A stretch of 64,000 nt of DNA, from positions 806,001-870,000 of the forward strand of contig OZ176058.1 in assembly GCA_964247055.1 (NCBI GenBank), in the 5' to 3' direction. This document shows, in pieces, positions 31,525 through 43,289 of this stretch. The translations under genes and the position numbers were made by a program. The notes beneath the pieces were generated by a model. That model was not told where the DNA came from and did not search any database. It saw only the letters and a list, made by a program, of their open reading frames with translations. Source of the DNA: Paragordius varius. Taxonomy: Eukaryota; Nematomorpha. How positions within the stretch are numbered: position 1 is the stretch's first letter; the number at the start of each line of letters is the position of its first letter.

Positions 31525-34225
31525 CTAAAAATATTGTAATATAATATAATATATATATTATTTATAGTTCGAACTCTTAAACGATTCAAATTAACCCTAG
31601 AACAATATTAACCTTTAAACAATTTAAATTCACTATGGTAAATATAAATACCATTTACAATTCAAATTCACCCTTAAATAAATTATATATTATTCAAAGT
31701 TAAAACTTACCTATATTTTTATATATTTTTGAAAAATAAAATTATGTTATAGTTAATATTTTTTCAGTATTATTTTAATTTTAAACAAAATTTTAAATTT
31801 TTTAAAAGCATATATAAAAATATCGGTAATTTTTAATCTTACCATAATTTATTTTTATGATAAATTTGAATTGTTTACGTATAATTTAAACTGTTTAAGG
31901 GTAAATTCAAATTGTTCAAGAATAAATTCCAATTGTTCAAGGGTGAATTTGAATTCTAAATGATATATATATATAAAATAAAATTATATATTACATAATT
32001 TTGTTAAATTTGATGGAAATTTTTGCCAAATTCAATCAAACCATTTTCAAAAGCCTGACAATCATCCAATGTCCATTCGTGTAATGTTAATTGGCTAAAA
32101 TCTAAAAGTTTAAGAGGGTAAAAAAAAAATTTTACAGTAAAAATTGATTTATATTTCAATAAAAAAATTAATGAAAATTTCAAAAAATTTAAATTTTTAT
32201 ATATATACATATATGTATATATATATTATTATTTTTAAATAAATTAACTATATTTTTAAATAATATTATATATGAAATAAAAAATATAAAATCTATAAAA
32301 AATATTATAATTTAAAAAAAAAAATTATAAATTAAATTATAATTAATATTTATTGATAATTAAATTTTTTAGAATAGTATTTAATATTTTTATGAAATTT
32401 TAAACCCACAAAAAAATTGATTTTTTATCATTATTAAAATAATAAATTTCACAAATTAAAAAATAGATAAATTATTTGTTAAAAATTTTTAAATTTATAT
32501 AATATTTTTTTACGAAAAATTTATTTAAATTAAAAAATTAAATTTTTGAAAAATTTAATTATATATATATGTGTGTGTTAATAAAAAATTATTTAAATAA
32601 AAGATTTTTTTAAAAAAAATAATTATTTAAAATATATTAAAATATACAATTTGCATATCTTTCCGTTTCTAACAATTGAATTGATTTTTCAAAATTATAA
32701 CCATTTTCAAGTAGTGTTGAGAGGGCCTATTATATGGTAAAAAATAAAAATTAAATTAAAATTTTTAATTAAAATTTAAAAAAAATTAAATTATAAAAGT
32801 AAAAAATTAAATAAAAATTTGCTAAAAATACCCAAAAATCGTTAAGAAAATTATATAAATTTTGAATATAAATAAAACTAAATTAAAAAAATGAAATCAA
32901 ATTTAAAAAATAAAAATAATTTAAATCTAAAAATTGTAAGGAAAATTATATAAATATATTCAAAAGATATTTGAATATAAATAATAACAAAAATTTTATA
33001 ATAAATTAATTTTAATGAATTGGAAAGAATTCAAAATTAAAAATACTAATAAAATAAAAAAATATAAATAACAATATTAAATATAAAATTTAATATTGTA
33101 ATTTTGAAAAAATATAAAAATATCGATAATTTAAGTAAAAATATTTAAAAAATATAAATTATTTAAAAAAATATAAAATATATAAAATAATTTAAATTAA
33201 ATATATAAATAAAAAAATCAAAATAAACAAGATATATAAATAAAAATTAATTCCATAAAAATATAAAAATTTAAATGATAAACAAAAAATAAAAAAATAT
33301 TTGAAAATCAATGTAAAAATAAAAAAAATATATATAAAAATTTTTTTAAAATATATAAAAATAAATTAAAATGTATAAAAATAAAAATTTATTAAAAAAA
33401 TAATTAAAATATAATGCTTAAAATATAAAAATAAAAATAACCAAAAAATAATTTATATAAAATTATTTAAAAAATATAAAAACATAAAAAAATTAAATAA
33501 ATCTAAAATTTATATAAAATATCTAAATATTTTAAACAAAAATATTTAAAAAATAAAAAAAGACATATAAAAATATTTTACCATTTCATTGTCTGGTATA
33601 GTATTAGCAGAATTTTGCAAATTTTCAAGATTTCCATTTGAATTATTATTATAATTATTAATATTTTCATTTAATTTTTGTTGAGATTTTAAGATTTTCT
33701 ACAATAAAAAAATTATATATATATATATATATATATAATTTTATTAATTTTAAAATAAGCTATTGAAACATATAAAAATTGAGTAATTATATAAAAAATA
33801 TATAATTAATAAAATTTCTTTTACGAAAAAAAAATACTACAAATACCTAATTTTCTCAAAAAAATTTGGAATAATATTAAAAGACTAAATATAAACAACC
33901 CATTTTAGTATATTCCCAAAAATTTTATTTAGGATTTTCTTAAAAATTTTAAAAAATTATACATTTAATTTTTAAGATAATTTTTTAAAATTAGCAAAAA
34001 GTATATAAAAAGGACATAAACTAAAAATTTTATTTTTAAAAATACCCTAAAAACGCCCAAAATATAATATCCCAATTTTTTTTAAAAAAAAATTTAAAAT
34101 ATCTCATATTTTAAATAAAAAAATTATTTTAAATAAAACAATTAAAAATAACTCAAAAATATATCAATATTAATATAAACTTAAAAATGAGGACAATTAA
34201 AAATAAAGTTAAAACAATTCAATTT

Positions 34226-34270
<45 letters not shown>

Positions 34271-37200
34271 ATTCAAAAATAAAATTATATAATATATCAA
34301 TATAAACTTTAAAATTAAAAATATTTTTAAATAAATTATATAAAATTTTAAAAATACCCTTTGAGAATATCGCGTAGGATTAATTAAGGGTTCAAAGTTT
34401 AAAAAAAATTTTAAAACTTAAAATAATTTAAATTTAAAAATATATAAAATAATTCGAAAAATAAACTAAAAATAAACTAAAAAAATTCAAAAATATATTC
34501 AAACATAAATAAACTAAAAACAAATTCAAAAATATAAATAAATTTAAAAAAAATATGTAATATTTAAAATTCAAAAGAAAATTTAAAATAAACTTTAAAA
34601 AATTTAAAATATATTTATAGAAAAAACATAAAAATTAAAATAAATTTAAAATATTTTTTAAATTAAAAAATTAAAATTTTAAATTGTTTAAAAAATATTT
34701 TATTAAATATAAAATAAAAATACCCTTTGTGAATATCGCGTAGGATTAATTAAGGGTTCAAAGGCCAATTTTTGTGGACTTAAACCAGGAGCTGTGTCAT
34801 ATTGGTTATTTAACCATTCATTGATATGGTATAGGAAATTTTCAACTAATTTATGAATTTTTAAAAATATTAAAATAAATTAATTATTTAAAATTAAAAA
34901 AAATAAATTATTTAAATATAAAAAATAAATTATTTAAATATAAAAAATATTAATTTAAATTAATAAATTGAAAAATATAAATAATTTAAATATATAATAC
35001 AAATTAACGTTTATAAAATATCAAATTAAATTTATATATATATATAGAATTATGTTGTAAATAAATTTCTTAAAAATATATAAAAATGTATAAAAAAATC
35101 ATATATATATATAGAATTAAAATTGAAATATATATTTTAAAAAACATAAGAACAATTGTTTAACCAAGCATTGATATGGTATAAAAAGTTTTAAACTATA
35201 AAATTGTAAAAATATAAAAAATTAAAATAGATATAAAAAAATAAAATAACGTTTGATAAATATAAATTAAATTAATGAATAAAAAATAATATAAAAAATT
35301 AAAAAATATTAAAAATATAAATTTAAAAATATATTATTTAGATATATAAATTTAAAATTAATAAAATATAAAAATTATTACAAAGTTTTCAACTATTTTG
35401 GAATTTAAAATATAAAATTCATAAGTTTTTTGGAATTATAAATAAAAATATAGAATAATTAAATATATTAAATAATATATATTTATATAGAATTAACATT
35501 ATAATATATTGTGAAAAATATAAGAAAGATCGTTTAACCATTCATTGATATGGAAAAGGAAATTTTCAACTAATTAGGAATTTTTAAATATAAAATTAAA
35601 AATTTAAATTCATAAATTTTTTGGAATTTTGAATAAAAAAATAAATTAAAATTATAAAAAATGACGTTTATAATATATGTCAAATTATATATAATATATT
35701 TATCCAAATATATAAATTATAAATGTATTAGAATCTTTTAAAAAAAAATCATTAAATTAAAAAATATAAAATATATGAAAAATATAAAATAATTGTTTAA
35801 CCATTCATTGATATGGTATAAAAACTTTTCAACTATAAAATTTATAAATTTTTTGAAATTTTTAATAAAAAATAATAATATATTTTAAAAATAAAATTAT
35901 TTAAATATATAATATAAATTAATAAAAAAGATAAATTAAATATGTCAAATTATATATTTATATAAAATTAACATTATAATATATTGTGAAAAACAAAGAA
36001 AATTTTTTTAACCAAGCATTGATATGGTATAAAAAGTTTTCAACTAAATTGAAAATAATAAATTTAATTAAAAAATATAAATTAATAAAAAAATAAAATT
36101 ATTTAAATAATAAATTAAATATATAAATTAATAATTTAAAAATATAAAAAAATAATATATATTGTGAAAAACATAAAAAAAATTAATTTTTGACGTTTAA
36201 AAATTTGAAACAAAATTATTAATTTTAATTAATTTTTAAAAATATTAAAATAAATAAATTATTTAAAATTAAAAAAAATAAATTATTTAAATATAAATAA
36301 AAATATTGATTGATTAATTTAAATAAATAATAGAATATTAAAAAAATATAGATTATTTAAATATAAAAAATATAAAAATATAAGAAAAATTGTTTAACCA
36401 TTCATTGATACAAAAGGAAATTTTCAACTAATTTGGAATTTTTATAAAAAATATAAATTTATTATTAATTTTTAAAAAAATATAAATTTAAAATTAAGAA
36501 ATTTAAAATTGAGAAAAATCAAAAATATAAAAATATGACGTTTAAAATATAAGTCAAATTATATATTTATATATAGAATTATATATATATTAAAAAAAAT
36601 AAAAAACTACTGATATATTAAATTTTTATTTATTCCCTATAAAAAAGATACCATTTACAATTTAAATTCACCCTTGAACAATTCAAATTCTATTCAATTC
36701 ACCCTTGAACAATCCAATTTCCCCCTTAAACAATTTAAATTCACTCTTAAATAACTCAAATTCACCCTAAAACTATTCAAATTCACCCTTGAACAATTAA
36801 AATTATTCCTTGAACAATTCAAATTCAAACCTTAAATAATTTAAATTCACCCTAAAAATAAATTGTGTTTTCAAGCTCTAATATCACCTTTCCGTATTAA
36901 TATAAAATATATCTTTATGGCGCATAGTTTATTACTTTTTCAGTATATACAATAATTATTTTATTTTTTAATATGTTTACAAATATAGGTAATTTTTAAT
37001 TTTAAAAAACATATAATTTATATGAGGATGAATTTGAATAGGCCAAGAGTGAATTCGAACTGTAAATGGTATATTTACAATAATTTTAAACAAAATTTTA
37101 CAAAAATTTAGCAAATTTTAAATCTAAAATAATACATATTTTAGAATGAATTTGAATGGTTCTAGGGTGAATTCAAAGTGTAAATGGTATATCAAAAAAT

Positions 37201-40200
37201 TACAAAAACTATCGTTTCCAAAAAAAATTGGAGTTAAAATCAAAAATTTGGTTAAAAACTTAAAAAAAACATTTTTAAAAAATATTACACTAAAAAATTC
37301 AATTTTTAAATATTTTTAAAAAAATGAAAATTATATCTTTAAAACAAATTAATTGTAACATTTTTATTGAGTATTTTTATAAAAATAAAAATAATATGTT
37401 TAAAATCTCAAATTATTTTTAACTTTTAAACTTATTGAATACTTTTTTTAAAAAAATAAAAAACTATTTTAGATAAAAACTTTCAGATTCAGATATAAGA
37501 CTGGATGGTTTCCATTTAAGGCAATCATCAACGCCATTTTTGCCTGTTAAATTATCTATTGTAGAATTTTTTGAATTAATATTATCATTTTGATTAGATA
37601 TTAATAATGGTATGTTGGCTTGAAACTCTTCACCTACATTAATCTGCTAAAAAACGAAAAAAAACAAAGTTAAAAATATTAAAAATTGAATTTGATATGT
37701 AAATTTGTTACATAAATATACCTTTATCAGACGCAAAAATAAGATCAAATTATTTATAGGTTAATTACCAAAAAAATTTTTTAAAGAAATCACAATAAAA
37801 CTTTATTTATTTGATAATTTTATCTATCTGGTCAATTCGGAACTTTAAACTTTCTGAACAACTAAAGATAAAAAACAACATAGAAAACCAATACCTTAAG
37901 GGAAAAAATGAAAAAAACTTTTTATCTTATTAGCAAAAGAAACCGAAACCAATATATACAAAACAAACGCTAAAATAAGAACAAAATATTTTAAGATCAA
38001 AATATTATAGCAGAATAATTTTAAAAGTCATAAAAATCTCCTTTTTACTCTAATGTAAATATGCTTGTGTTTGCTTGTTCTAATGTAATTTCCATTCCTA
38101 TAAATTATATAATCTTAAAATCCTTTTATTAAAAACTGTGTTTCAATGTAGGGTTATATCACTCTCATTTCCTAAGGAAAAGATATTTGCGTCATTTCAT
38201 TAGGAAAAGAAACAATAATATAACCGAACATTTTTACACATATATGTGCGCCTTAAACGCAAAAATAGGGACAAATTTGTAAAACCTAGTTTAGTAAAAA
38301 TTTAAATTATAAGGAAAATAAATATTTTTAAAAAGGACAATCATATTTAGAGTTTTACTTTAAGATATAACATATCGTTTTAGGTTGCGAAATAGAGAAT
38401 TAATGTGTAAATTATTATTCTTTTATAAATTTCCGAATGTTCTAATGTAATTTCCTATAAATTAAATAATCTTAAAATCCTTTCATAAAACACTGTGTGT
38501 CTCAATATAGGGTTATACCACTCCATTTCCTAAGGAAAAGAGATTTGCGTCATTTCATTAGGAAAAGAGACAGTAATATAACCGAACATTTTTACACATA
38601 TATATGCGCCTCAGATGCTAAACTTATTCATAGAATTTGGTTTAACTGGTAAATTGTACAGTAACTAAAATTATACGGACAAAAGGTAAAAAGATAAGGA
38701 CAAATATTTTTTTATTAAAAAACATCTACTTTTTAAATCATGATTTTTTTTCAATACAAATCATTGTTAAAAATGGCAAAGTGTGAATATAAATGTATAT
38801 TGGTAATACAATCAATTCTATATTTTACAATTGTAACTAAATAGCTTATATAAGAAAAATTTCGGTTTTAAAAAGAGTGGTGGTCTTTTAAACAAAATTT
38901 ATCATCATATTTTTACGTTTTGTCCGTATTATTTCAATTTTTACTGCATAATTCTTAAGGAAATATTTAAACTAATGTTAGTTATTAAGGCTTTAAACTT
39001 TTTTCCAAATTTCAGGGGGTAAGTAATCAGTATCATCCATTTCATCGTAATCATCAGATTCCCTGTGTTCATAAAAAATAATTAGGGTAATGTATTATAA
39101 TAAAAAAATCAAAATTATTAAATAAATTATTGTTAACGTGAAAGTTAAGTAAAATTGTGTATTATACTTCATTTGTAAATATGGGCAAACATACCATTTA
39201 CAAATTCACCCTAAACAATTCAAATTCACCCTCGAAAAATTCAAATTCACGCTTAATTATATGTATTTTAAGATTAGAAATTACCTATAATTTTAAAATA
39301 TAAAATTTGGTTTTAAAATAAAATAATGCTAAAATAATAAACTAGTCAAAAAACTATATTTTCATATTAATAATGACATGTATTGATTGGGAAACACATA
39401 ATTTATTTTTAGGGTGAATTAATTGTTAAAGGGTGAATTTGAACTGTAAATGGTATATTTTCTATACTCCTAACACTTCCTAATATATTTTTAGTATAAA
39501 TTTCAAAATTGTTGGAAAAAACACATCCTTAATATTTAAACAAAATTTTAAGCAAAATTTATTTGTTTATAAAATAACCCTTTAAAAAATTACAATTTTT
39601 ACATATTTAACAATTTCAAAACTTTACTTTGCTATATCACCATCATTTGTTATCAGGGATTTTAAGGCCAGCGATGTGTTACTTAATAAATATTTTGTAG
39701 TATATTTCAAATTGTGATTATCATTATTATTGGTATTAAAATAATTTTCATTATTGGTTTGAGGCAAATGTTCAACATTTTGTGTAAGGCTTGTTGGTAA
39801 ATTTTTATCACAGTTTAAAACTCTAGTTTCTTGGGAATCACCTAGAATAAATAGAATAAAGAAAAGAAAATAGTAAAAAAAAATTTAAAAAACTAAAAAA
39901 GGTATAATATAAAAATGAATAAATAGCTCAAATTTATAAGGTATTAATAAAATTTGAAAAAAAAAACTAATATCGATAAAAACAGGAAGAGATGTTTAAC
40001 ATGAAACCAATCACAAAATTTTTTTTTAGCTCGCGCGCGAACATCAAAAATTCCATACAAAAAATATTTATAAATGATCAAAGAATAAAATTGTATGTCT
40101 TAAACGAAATTTCTGAATAATTACATGTTTTTTCAAATTTAGCAAAAATTATTTATATAATATAGTTTTTTCGTATTTTTGACCTTATTATTTACCATTT

Positions 40201-40668
40201 ACAGTTAAAATTCACCCTTGAACAATTCAAATTCACCCTTAAACAATCCAAATTCATCCTTGAACAATTCGAATTTACCCTTAACCACTTCAAATTCACC
40301 CTTGAACAATTAATAAACCCTTATTCAATTCACCCCTCTAAAAATAAATTATGTGTTTTCAGGCAACTAATATAACTCATTATTCTTATAAAATATATCT
40401 TTATGGCGCATAGTTTATTATTTTTTCAGTATTATTTTATAATAAACAAAATTTTATATTTTAAATATATATTAAAATATAGGTAATTTTTAATGTAGAA
40501 AAACACTTATAATTTATATTAGAGGAATTTGAATTGTTCAAAGGTGAATTTATATATATATAACAATTAAAATTCACCCTTGAACCATTCAAATTCACCG
40601 TTTAAATTTGGATTTAACCATAGTTTTTGCATGTATCTTTTTGTGTTGTTTTTTTAAACCTAATTTTC

Positions 40669-40699
<31 letters not shown>

Positions 40700-43226
40700 G
40701 TTTTCATTTTAAAATATATTCTTTTAATTAATGACGCCACTTTATATATATATATATATATAGTAAAACTTACCAAACATCTTTTGATTTTGACTGACAA
40801 CTTTTAAATCATTTTCATGATTATAGGTGAGATCTCTATTAGAGGGGCTTTTCATATTAACAATTTTATCATTGCTTTGTTGAGTAACTATAGTTGAATT
40901 TTCAATTACAGAAATTTCAGATGTATTCGTATTGGTATTATTATAACCATATCGGGCCAATAATATTTCTATTGGTAATTCTGCTTCCTACAATATAATA
41001 TAAAATATAAATTACATAAAACAGTAAAAATCAGCTAAAATCACCCTTAAACAATTCAAATTCACCCCCTTGAACAATTCAAATTCATCCTTGGAAAATT
41101 CAAATTCACCCCTGAGCAATTCAAATTTACCCTTGAACAATTTAAATCACCCTTGAACAATTCAAATCACCCTTGAACAATTCAAAATCACCCTTGACCA
41201 ATTCAAATTCACCCTTGAACAATTAAAATTCACCCTTAAACAATTCAAAATTACCCTCGAGCAATTCAAATTCATCCTTAAACAATTCTAATTTACCCTT
41301 GAGCAAATTTAAATTCACCCTCGAACAATTCAAATTCACCCTTGAACAATTCAAATTCACCCTTAAACAATTCAAATTCACCCTTAAACAATTCAAATTC
41401 ACCCTTGAGCAATTCAAATGCACTCTCAAATAATTTATATGTTTTTTAAAAATTACCCCTATATTTTTATATATTTTTAGAAAATCCAAAATTTTGTTTT
41501 AAATTAATATAATACTATTGAAAAACTAATAAACTATGAGCGACATAAAGGTATATATTTCATATTAATAATGAGTTATATTAGTTGTTCGAAAACACAT
41601 AATTTATTTTTAGGTTTCAGTTCAAATTCACCCTTAAACAATTTGAATTCACCCCCTCAAATAATTTTTGTGTTTTTTAAGATTAAAAAATATCTCTAAT
41701 TTTTATATATTAAAAAAATCTAAAAAATTTTTTAAATTAAAATAATACTACTGTGAAAAACTAATAAAATGCGCGCCATAAAGATATATATCATATAAAT
41801 AATGAGTTATATTAGTTGTTCGAAAACACATAATTTATTTTTAAGTTACAATTCAAATTGTTCAAGGGTGATAATTGAAGTGTTCAAGGGGTAAATTTTA
41901 ATTGTTCAAGGGTGAATTTGAATTGTTCGAGGGTGAATTTGAACTGTAAATGGTATAATATTTTTGATTCAATAATCTTTCCAGTCCAATAATTTCATAT
42001 GTTTTATAATGAAACCAGTATTCGTATAATTAACTAAGGTTATTTGCCATCAAATTTTTGAAATTAAAAATGAAAATTTTAACTTTTTACAATAAAAATA
42101 ATATAAAACTTACTTTGTTAAAAATTGAAAAGTATGATTGAAATAGAAAGGTATATTGGTAATACAATTAATTATATATATATATGATTTATAATTGTAA
42201 TTATTAAATATATTTTAAACAAATTAGTCAAAGTTATAAAAAGTATGGTGTTTTCTTTTGGAAAAACAAATTGTCTTTATACAATTTTTACTGTAGTTTT
42301 CAAAAACTTCTGTGGTCAAAACACACATCTAACGGTTATAGCGGTTCGAGTCTTCAAACCCAATTTTGACAGTTATAACCGTATTTTTAGCGCTGCTAAC
42401 TACCCCATTTTTAGGGGTTTTAAACTGCTTTTTGAAACCGTTTTTTTTTATTCAAACCCAATTTTAACAGTTATAACCCGGTTTTAAACCCGTGTTTAAA
42501 AACGACGATGTACATACATTAGCTAGGTCCGTGAGTTCATTATCAGATTGGGAATTTTGGCCATCAGCTGATGCTGCCGCCAGCTGTTCTTCCTGTTCCA
42601 GCGTTTCTTCATCATCTTGACTATCAAAGTCTGAGGCATCAAACTCATCTGTGAGCCATAAAATATAGATTGCGTATTTAAAGTATTAATTTGGGGGCAG
42701 GCATAAAATTTTGTATGAATTATTTAGTAATAAATATAAAATTAAGAGTATTTTTTTAAAATTTAATATATTAAATTAAATTAGGTTTTTCTAAAAATCA
42801 TTTTTATAAATACAAATAATTAAATTTTGACTTTATATAATATGGAGTGAGTAAAAGAACTGAAATATTCTTAAATTAAAAATATCAATTAAAAGAATTT
42901 GGTTTATGATAAATTATAAAAAATATTTGGAATCTGAAAGACGACTAAAATTTTACAATTTTTCATAAAAATTAATATCTAATAGATTAAATATGTATTT
43001 TATACATTTTTAGGTGATATATTAAAAAAAATTGAAGATTTTTGGCAAATCTAAAATATATACCGCTTTCGGACATATAACTATCATCATCCTGAATAAA
43101 AATAAACATATATTGTTAAATATTTTTAAAACTGTAAAAATATTATAGAAAAACGGAAAATTTAAAGTAAAATAAAATATATATGTGAAAAAAATAGCAT
43201 AATATCTTTTTAACAGATACCTCCAT
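31270..43226 (-). CDS. MIER1: MIER1-like ELM2-SANT corepressor, 12 exons
   Basis: Mesoderm-induction-early-response family: nuclear proteins that recruit HDAC1/2 through ELM2-SANT. Exons in transcript order: 43226-43221, 43091-43064, 42648-42518, 40987-40774, 39841-39628, 39062-38999, 37646-37481, 34845-34724, 33698-33582, 32726-32648, 32101-32007, 31524-31270; lengths sum to 497 codons with consistent phases. Visible in order: acidic start MEDDDSYMSESDEFDASDFD, ELPIEILLARYGY (the family E(M/L)P..ELL..YGY box), DYLPPEIWKK, ELM2 start INVGEEFQANIP, ELM2 helices (IENFLYHINEWL, DNEMALSTLLENGY), SANT (EWTLDDCQAFENGLIEFGKN) and FYYFWKKSERHD. Asn-rich inserts enlarge the ELM2 segment. Oddity: the exon ending FHQI has no GT donor before an in-frame TAA. 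The start ATG at 43226 is tentative. Confidence 0.87.
31557..31965. mobile_element. MITE family A copy with neighbouring fragment
   Basis: Fragment 31557-31640 (CAAATTAACCC units), then ACCATTTACAATTCAAATTC at 31652 through core to GGGTGAATTTGAATTCTAAA at 31960. Lies in the last MIER1-like intron. Confidence 0.75.
32007..32101 (-). CDS. MIER1: MIER1-like SANT exon 1
   Basis: YFSQLTLHEWTLDDCQAFEN and GLIEFGKNFHQI, the first SANT helices. The reading frame meets TAA (32006-32004) right after the last expected residue, with no GT before it. Confidence 0.85.
32648..32726 (-). CDS. MIER1: MIER1-like exon, ELM2 end
   Basis: ALSTLLENGYNFEKSIQLLE TERYAN, matching ALYEL..CN.D.EEALRRL of vertebrate MIER1. 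Confidence 0.88.
33582..33698 (-). CDS. MIER1: MIER1-like Asn-rich exon ending DNEM
   Basis: KILKSQQKLNENINNYNNNS ... NTIPDNEM. The final DNEM joins ALSTLL, giving the family DNEQAL motif. Confidence 0.85.
34356..34402 (-). repeat. Donor-side copy of MIER1-like exon 8
   Basis: On the minus strand CTTTGAACCCTTAATTAATC CTACGCGATATTC and the GGTATTTT donor, matching the exon end at 34724-34762. Downstream of its parent in transcript direction. Confidence 0.92.
34724..34845 (-). CDS. MIER1: MIER1-like exon, ELM2 helix
   Basis: IENFLYHINEWLNNQYDTAP and then GLSPQKLAFEPLINPTRYSQ. Acceptor AATTAG, donor AGG|GTATTT. Parent of the decoy array at 34.4-36.4 kb. Confidence 0.82.
35157..36432 (-). repeat. 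Five acceptor-side copies of MIER1-like exon 8
   Basis: Copies at about 35157-35200, 35522-35573, 35787-35834, 36005-36053 and 36385-36432, each holding the start of the exon (TTTTCCTATACCATATCAAT and GAATGGTTAAA in minus sense) and stopping after about 45 bases. Intervals are about 220-380 bases. The intron between copies shares AATTAAATAT-type wording. Confidence 0.92.
36651..37071. mobile_element. MITE family A with expanded left arm
   Basis: ACCATTTACAATTTAAATTC, about ten TTCACCCTTGAACAATTCAA units, reversed core TATCTTTATGGCGCATAGTT, and right end GAATTCGAACTGTAAATGGT. A right-end fragment recurs at 37128-37191. Confidence 0.85.
37481..37646 (-). CDS. MIER1: MIER1-like exon, ELM2 first part
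   Basis: QINVGEEFQANIPLLISNQN begins the ELM2 domain (family VG..FQA.IP), and CLKWKPSSLISESE matches the LLW.P..L.E portion. About 25 extra polar residues separate the two. Confidence 0.9.
38078..38610 (+). repeat. Direct repeat of 175 bases flanking a MITE-like piece
   Basis: 38078-38252 and 38440-38610 are near-identical: TTCTAATGTAATTTCC ... TTTCCTAAGGAAAAGA ... CATTTCATTAGGAAAAGA ... TAACCGAACATTTTTACACA. The 187 bases between carry family B-like wording. Palindrome TTTCCTAAGGAAA in both. Confidence 0.88.
38650..38946. mobile_element. MITE family B
   Basis: ACAGTAACTAAAATTATACG GACAAAAGG at the left; TTTTACGTTTTGTCCGTATT ATTTCAATTTTTACTG at the right, ending 50 bases before the DYLPPEIWKK exon. 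Confidence 0.88.
38999..39062 (-). CDS. MIER1: MIER1-like exon DYLPPEIWKK
   Basis: ESDDYDEMDDTDYLPPEIWK plus K, matching the acidic DEDY.P...WKKEI segment just before ELM2. Donor AAA|GTTTAA is weak. Confidence 0.85.
39193..39457. mobile_element. MITE family A
   Basis: ACCATTTACAAATTCACCC at the left and GTGAATTTGAACTGTAAATG GT at the right, with a short arm of three units on one side only. Confidence 0.85.
39628..39841 (-). CDS. MIER1: MIER1-like polar linker exon
   Basis: Low-complexity Asn/Thr-rich stretch containing VEHLPQTNNENYF and ALKSLITNDGDIAK. Retained on frame and phase; there is no domain. Confidence 0.75.
40193..40580. mobile_element. MITE family A, right end cut by AT tract
   Basis: ACCATTTACAGTTAAAATTC with five or six satellite units and the reversed core; after GTTCAAAGGTGAATTTATAT it runs into an AT tract and a further inverted arm piece. 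Confidence 0.75.
40774..40987 (-). CDS. MIER1: MIER1-like exon with ELPIEILLARYGY box
   Basis: EAELPIEILLARYGYNNTNT and a Ser/Asn/Thr-rich tail ending VSQNQKMFG. Donor G|GTAAGT, acceptor TTGTAG. Confidence 0.9.
41036..41955. mobile_element. MITE family A composite with satellite arm
   Basis: About 380 bases of AACAATTCAAATTCACCCTT units, then two successive cores (ATTAGTTGTTCGAAAACACA at 41580 and again near 41811), and right end TTTGAACTGTAAATGGTATA. A second insertion or tandem duplication explains the two cores. Confidence 0.82.
42090..42297. mobile_element. MITE family B, left end worn
   Basis: Middle segment with AAATAGAAAGGTATATTGGT and right end TGTCTTTATACAATTTTTAC TGTA. The outer left TIR is not evident. 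Confidence 0.5.
42354..42482 (+). repeat. Two 29-base direct repeats in a less AT-rich patch
   Basis: TTCAAACCCAATTTTGACAG TTATAACCG at 42354 and the same with TTTTAACAG at 42451. Surrounding sequence is made of AAACCC and GGGTTTTAAAC pieces, unlike other introns. Confidence 0.7.
42518..42648 (-). CDS. MIER1: MIER1-like acidic exon
   Basis: DEFDASDFDSQDDEETLEQE followed by EQLAAASADGQNSQSDNEL; matches the acidic DDEKTLEEEE region of vertebrate MIER1. Two CAGCTG palindromes lie inside. Confidence 0.85.
43064..43091 (-). CDS. MIER1: MIER1-like micro-exon DDDSYMSES
   Basis: A 28-base exon between TTATTCAG and G|GTATAT. The phases fit both neighbours. Confidence 0.7.
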
Positions 43227-43277
43227 TTGTGTGTCTGGCTTTGAAAATTCGAAAACGGATGAAAATATGAAACTATG
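43221..43277 (-). CDS. MIER1: MIER1-like first exon (tentative start)
   Basis: ATGGAG at 43226-43221 precedes donor GAG|GTATCT and continues as MEDDDSYMSES. The frame is open back to an acceptor-like TTTGTTTAG at 43278, so this may be a trans-splice or internal acceptor with coding sequence further upstream. Confidence 0.5.
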
Positions 43278-43289
43278 CTAAACAAATAT

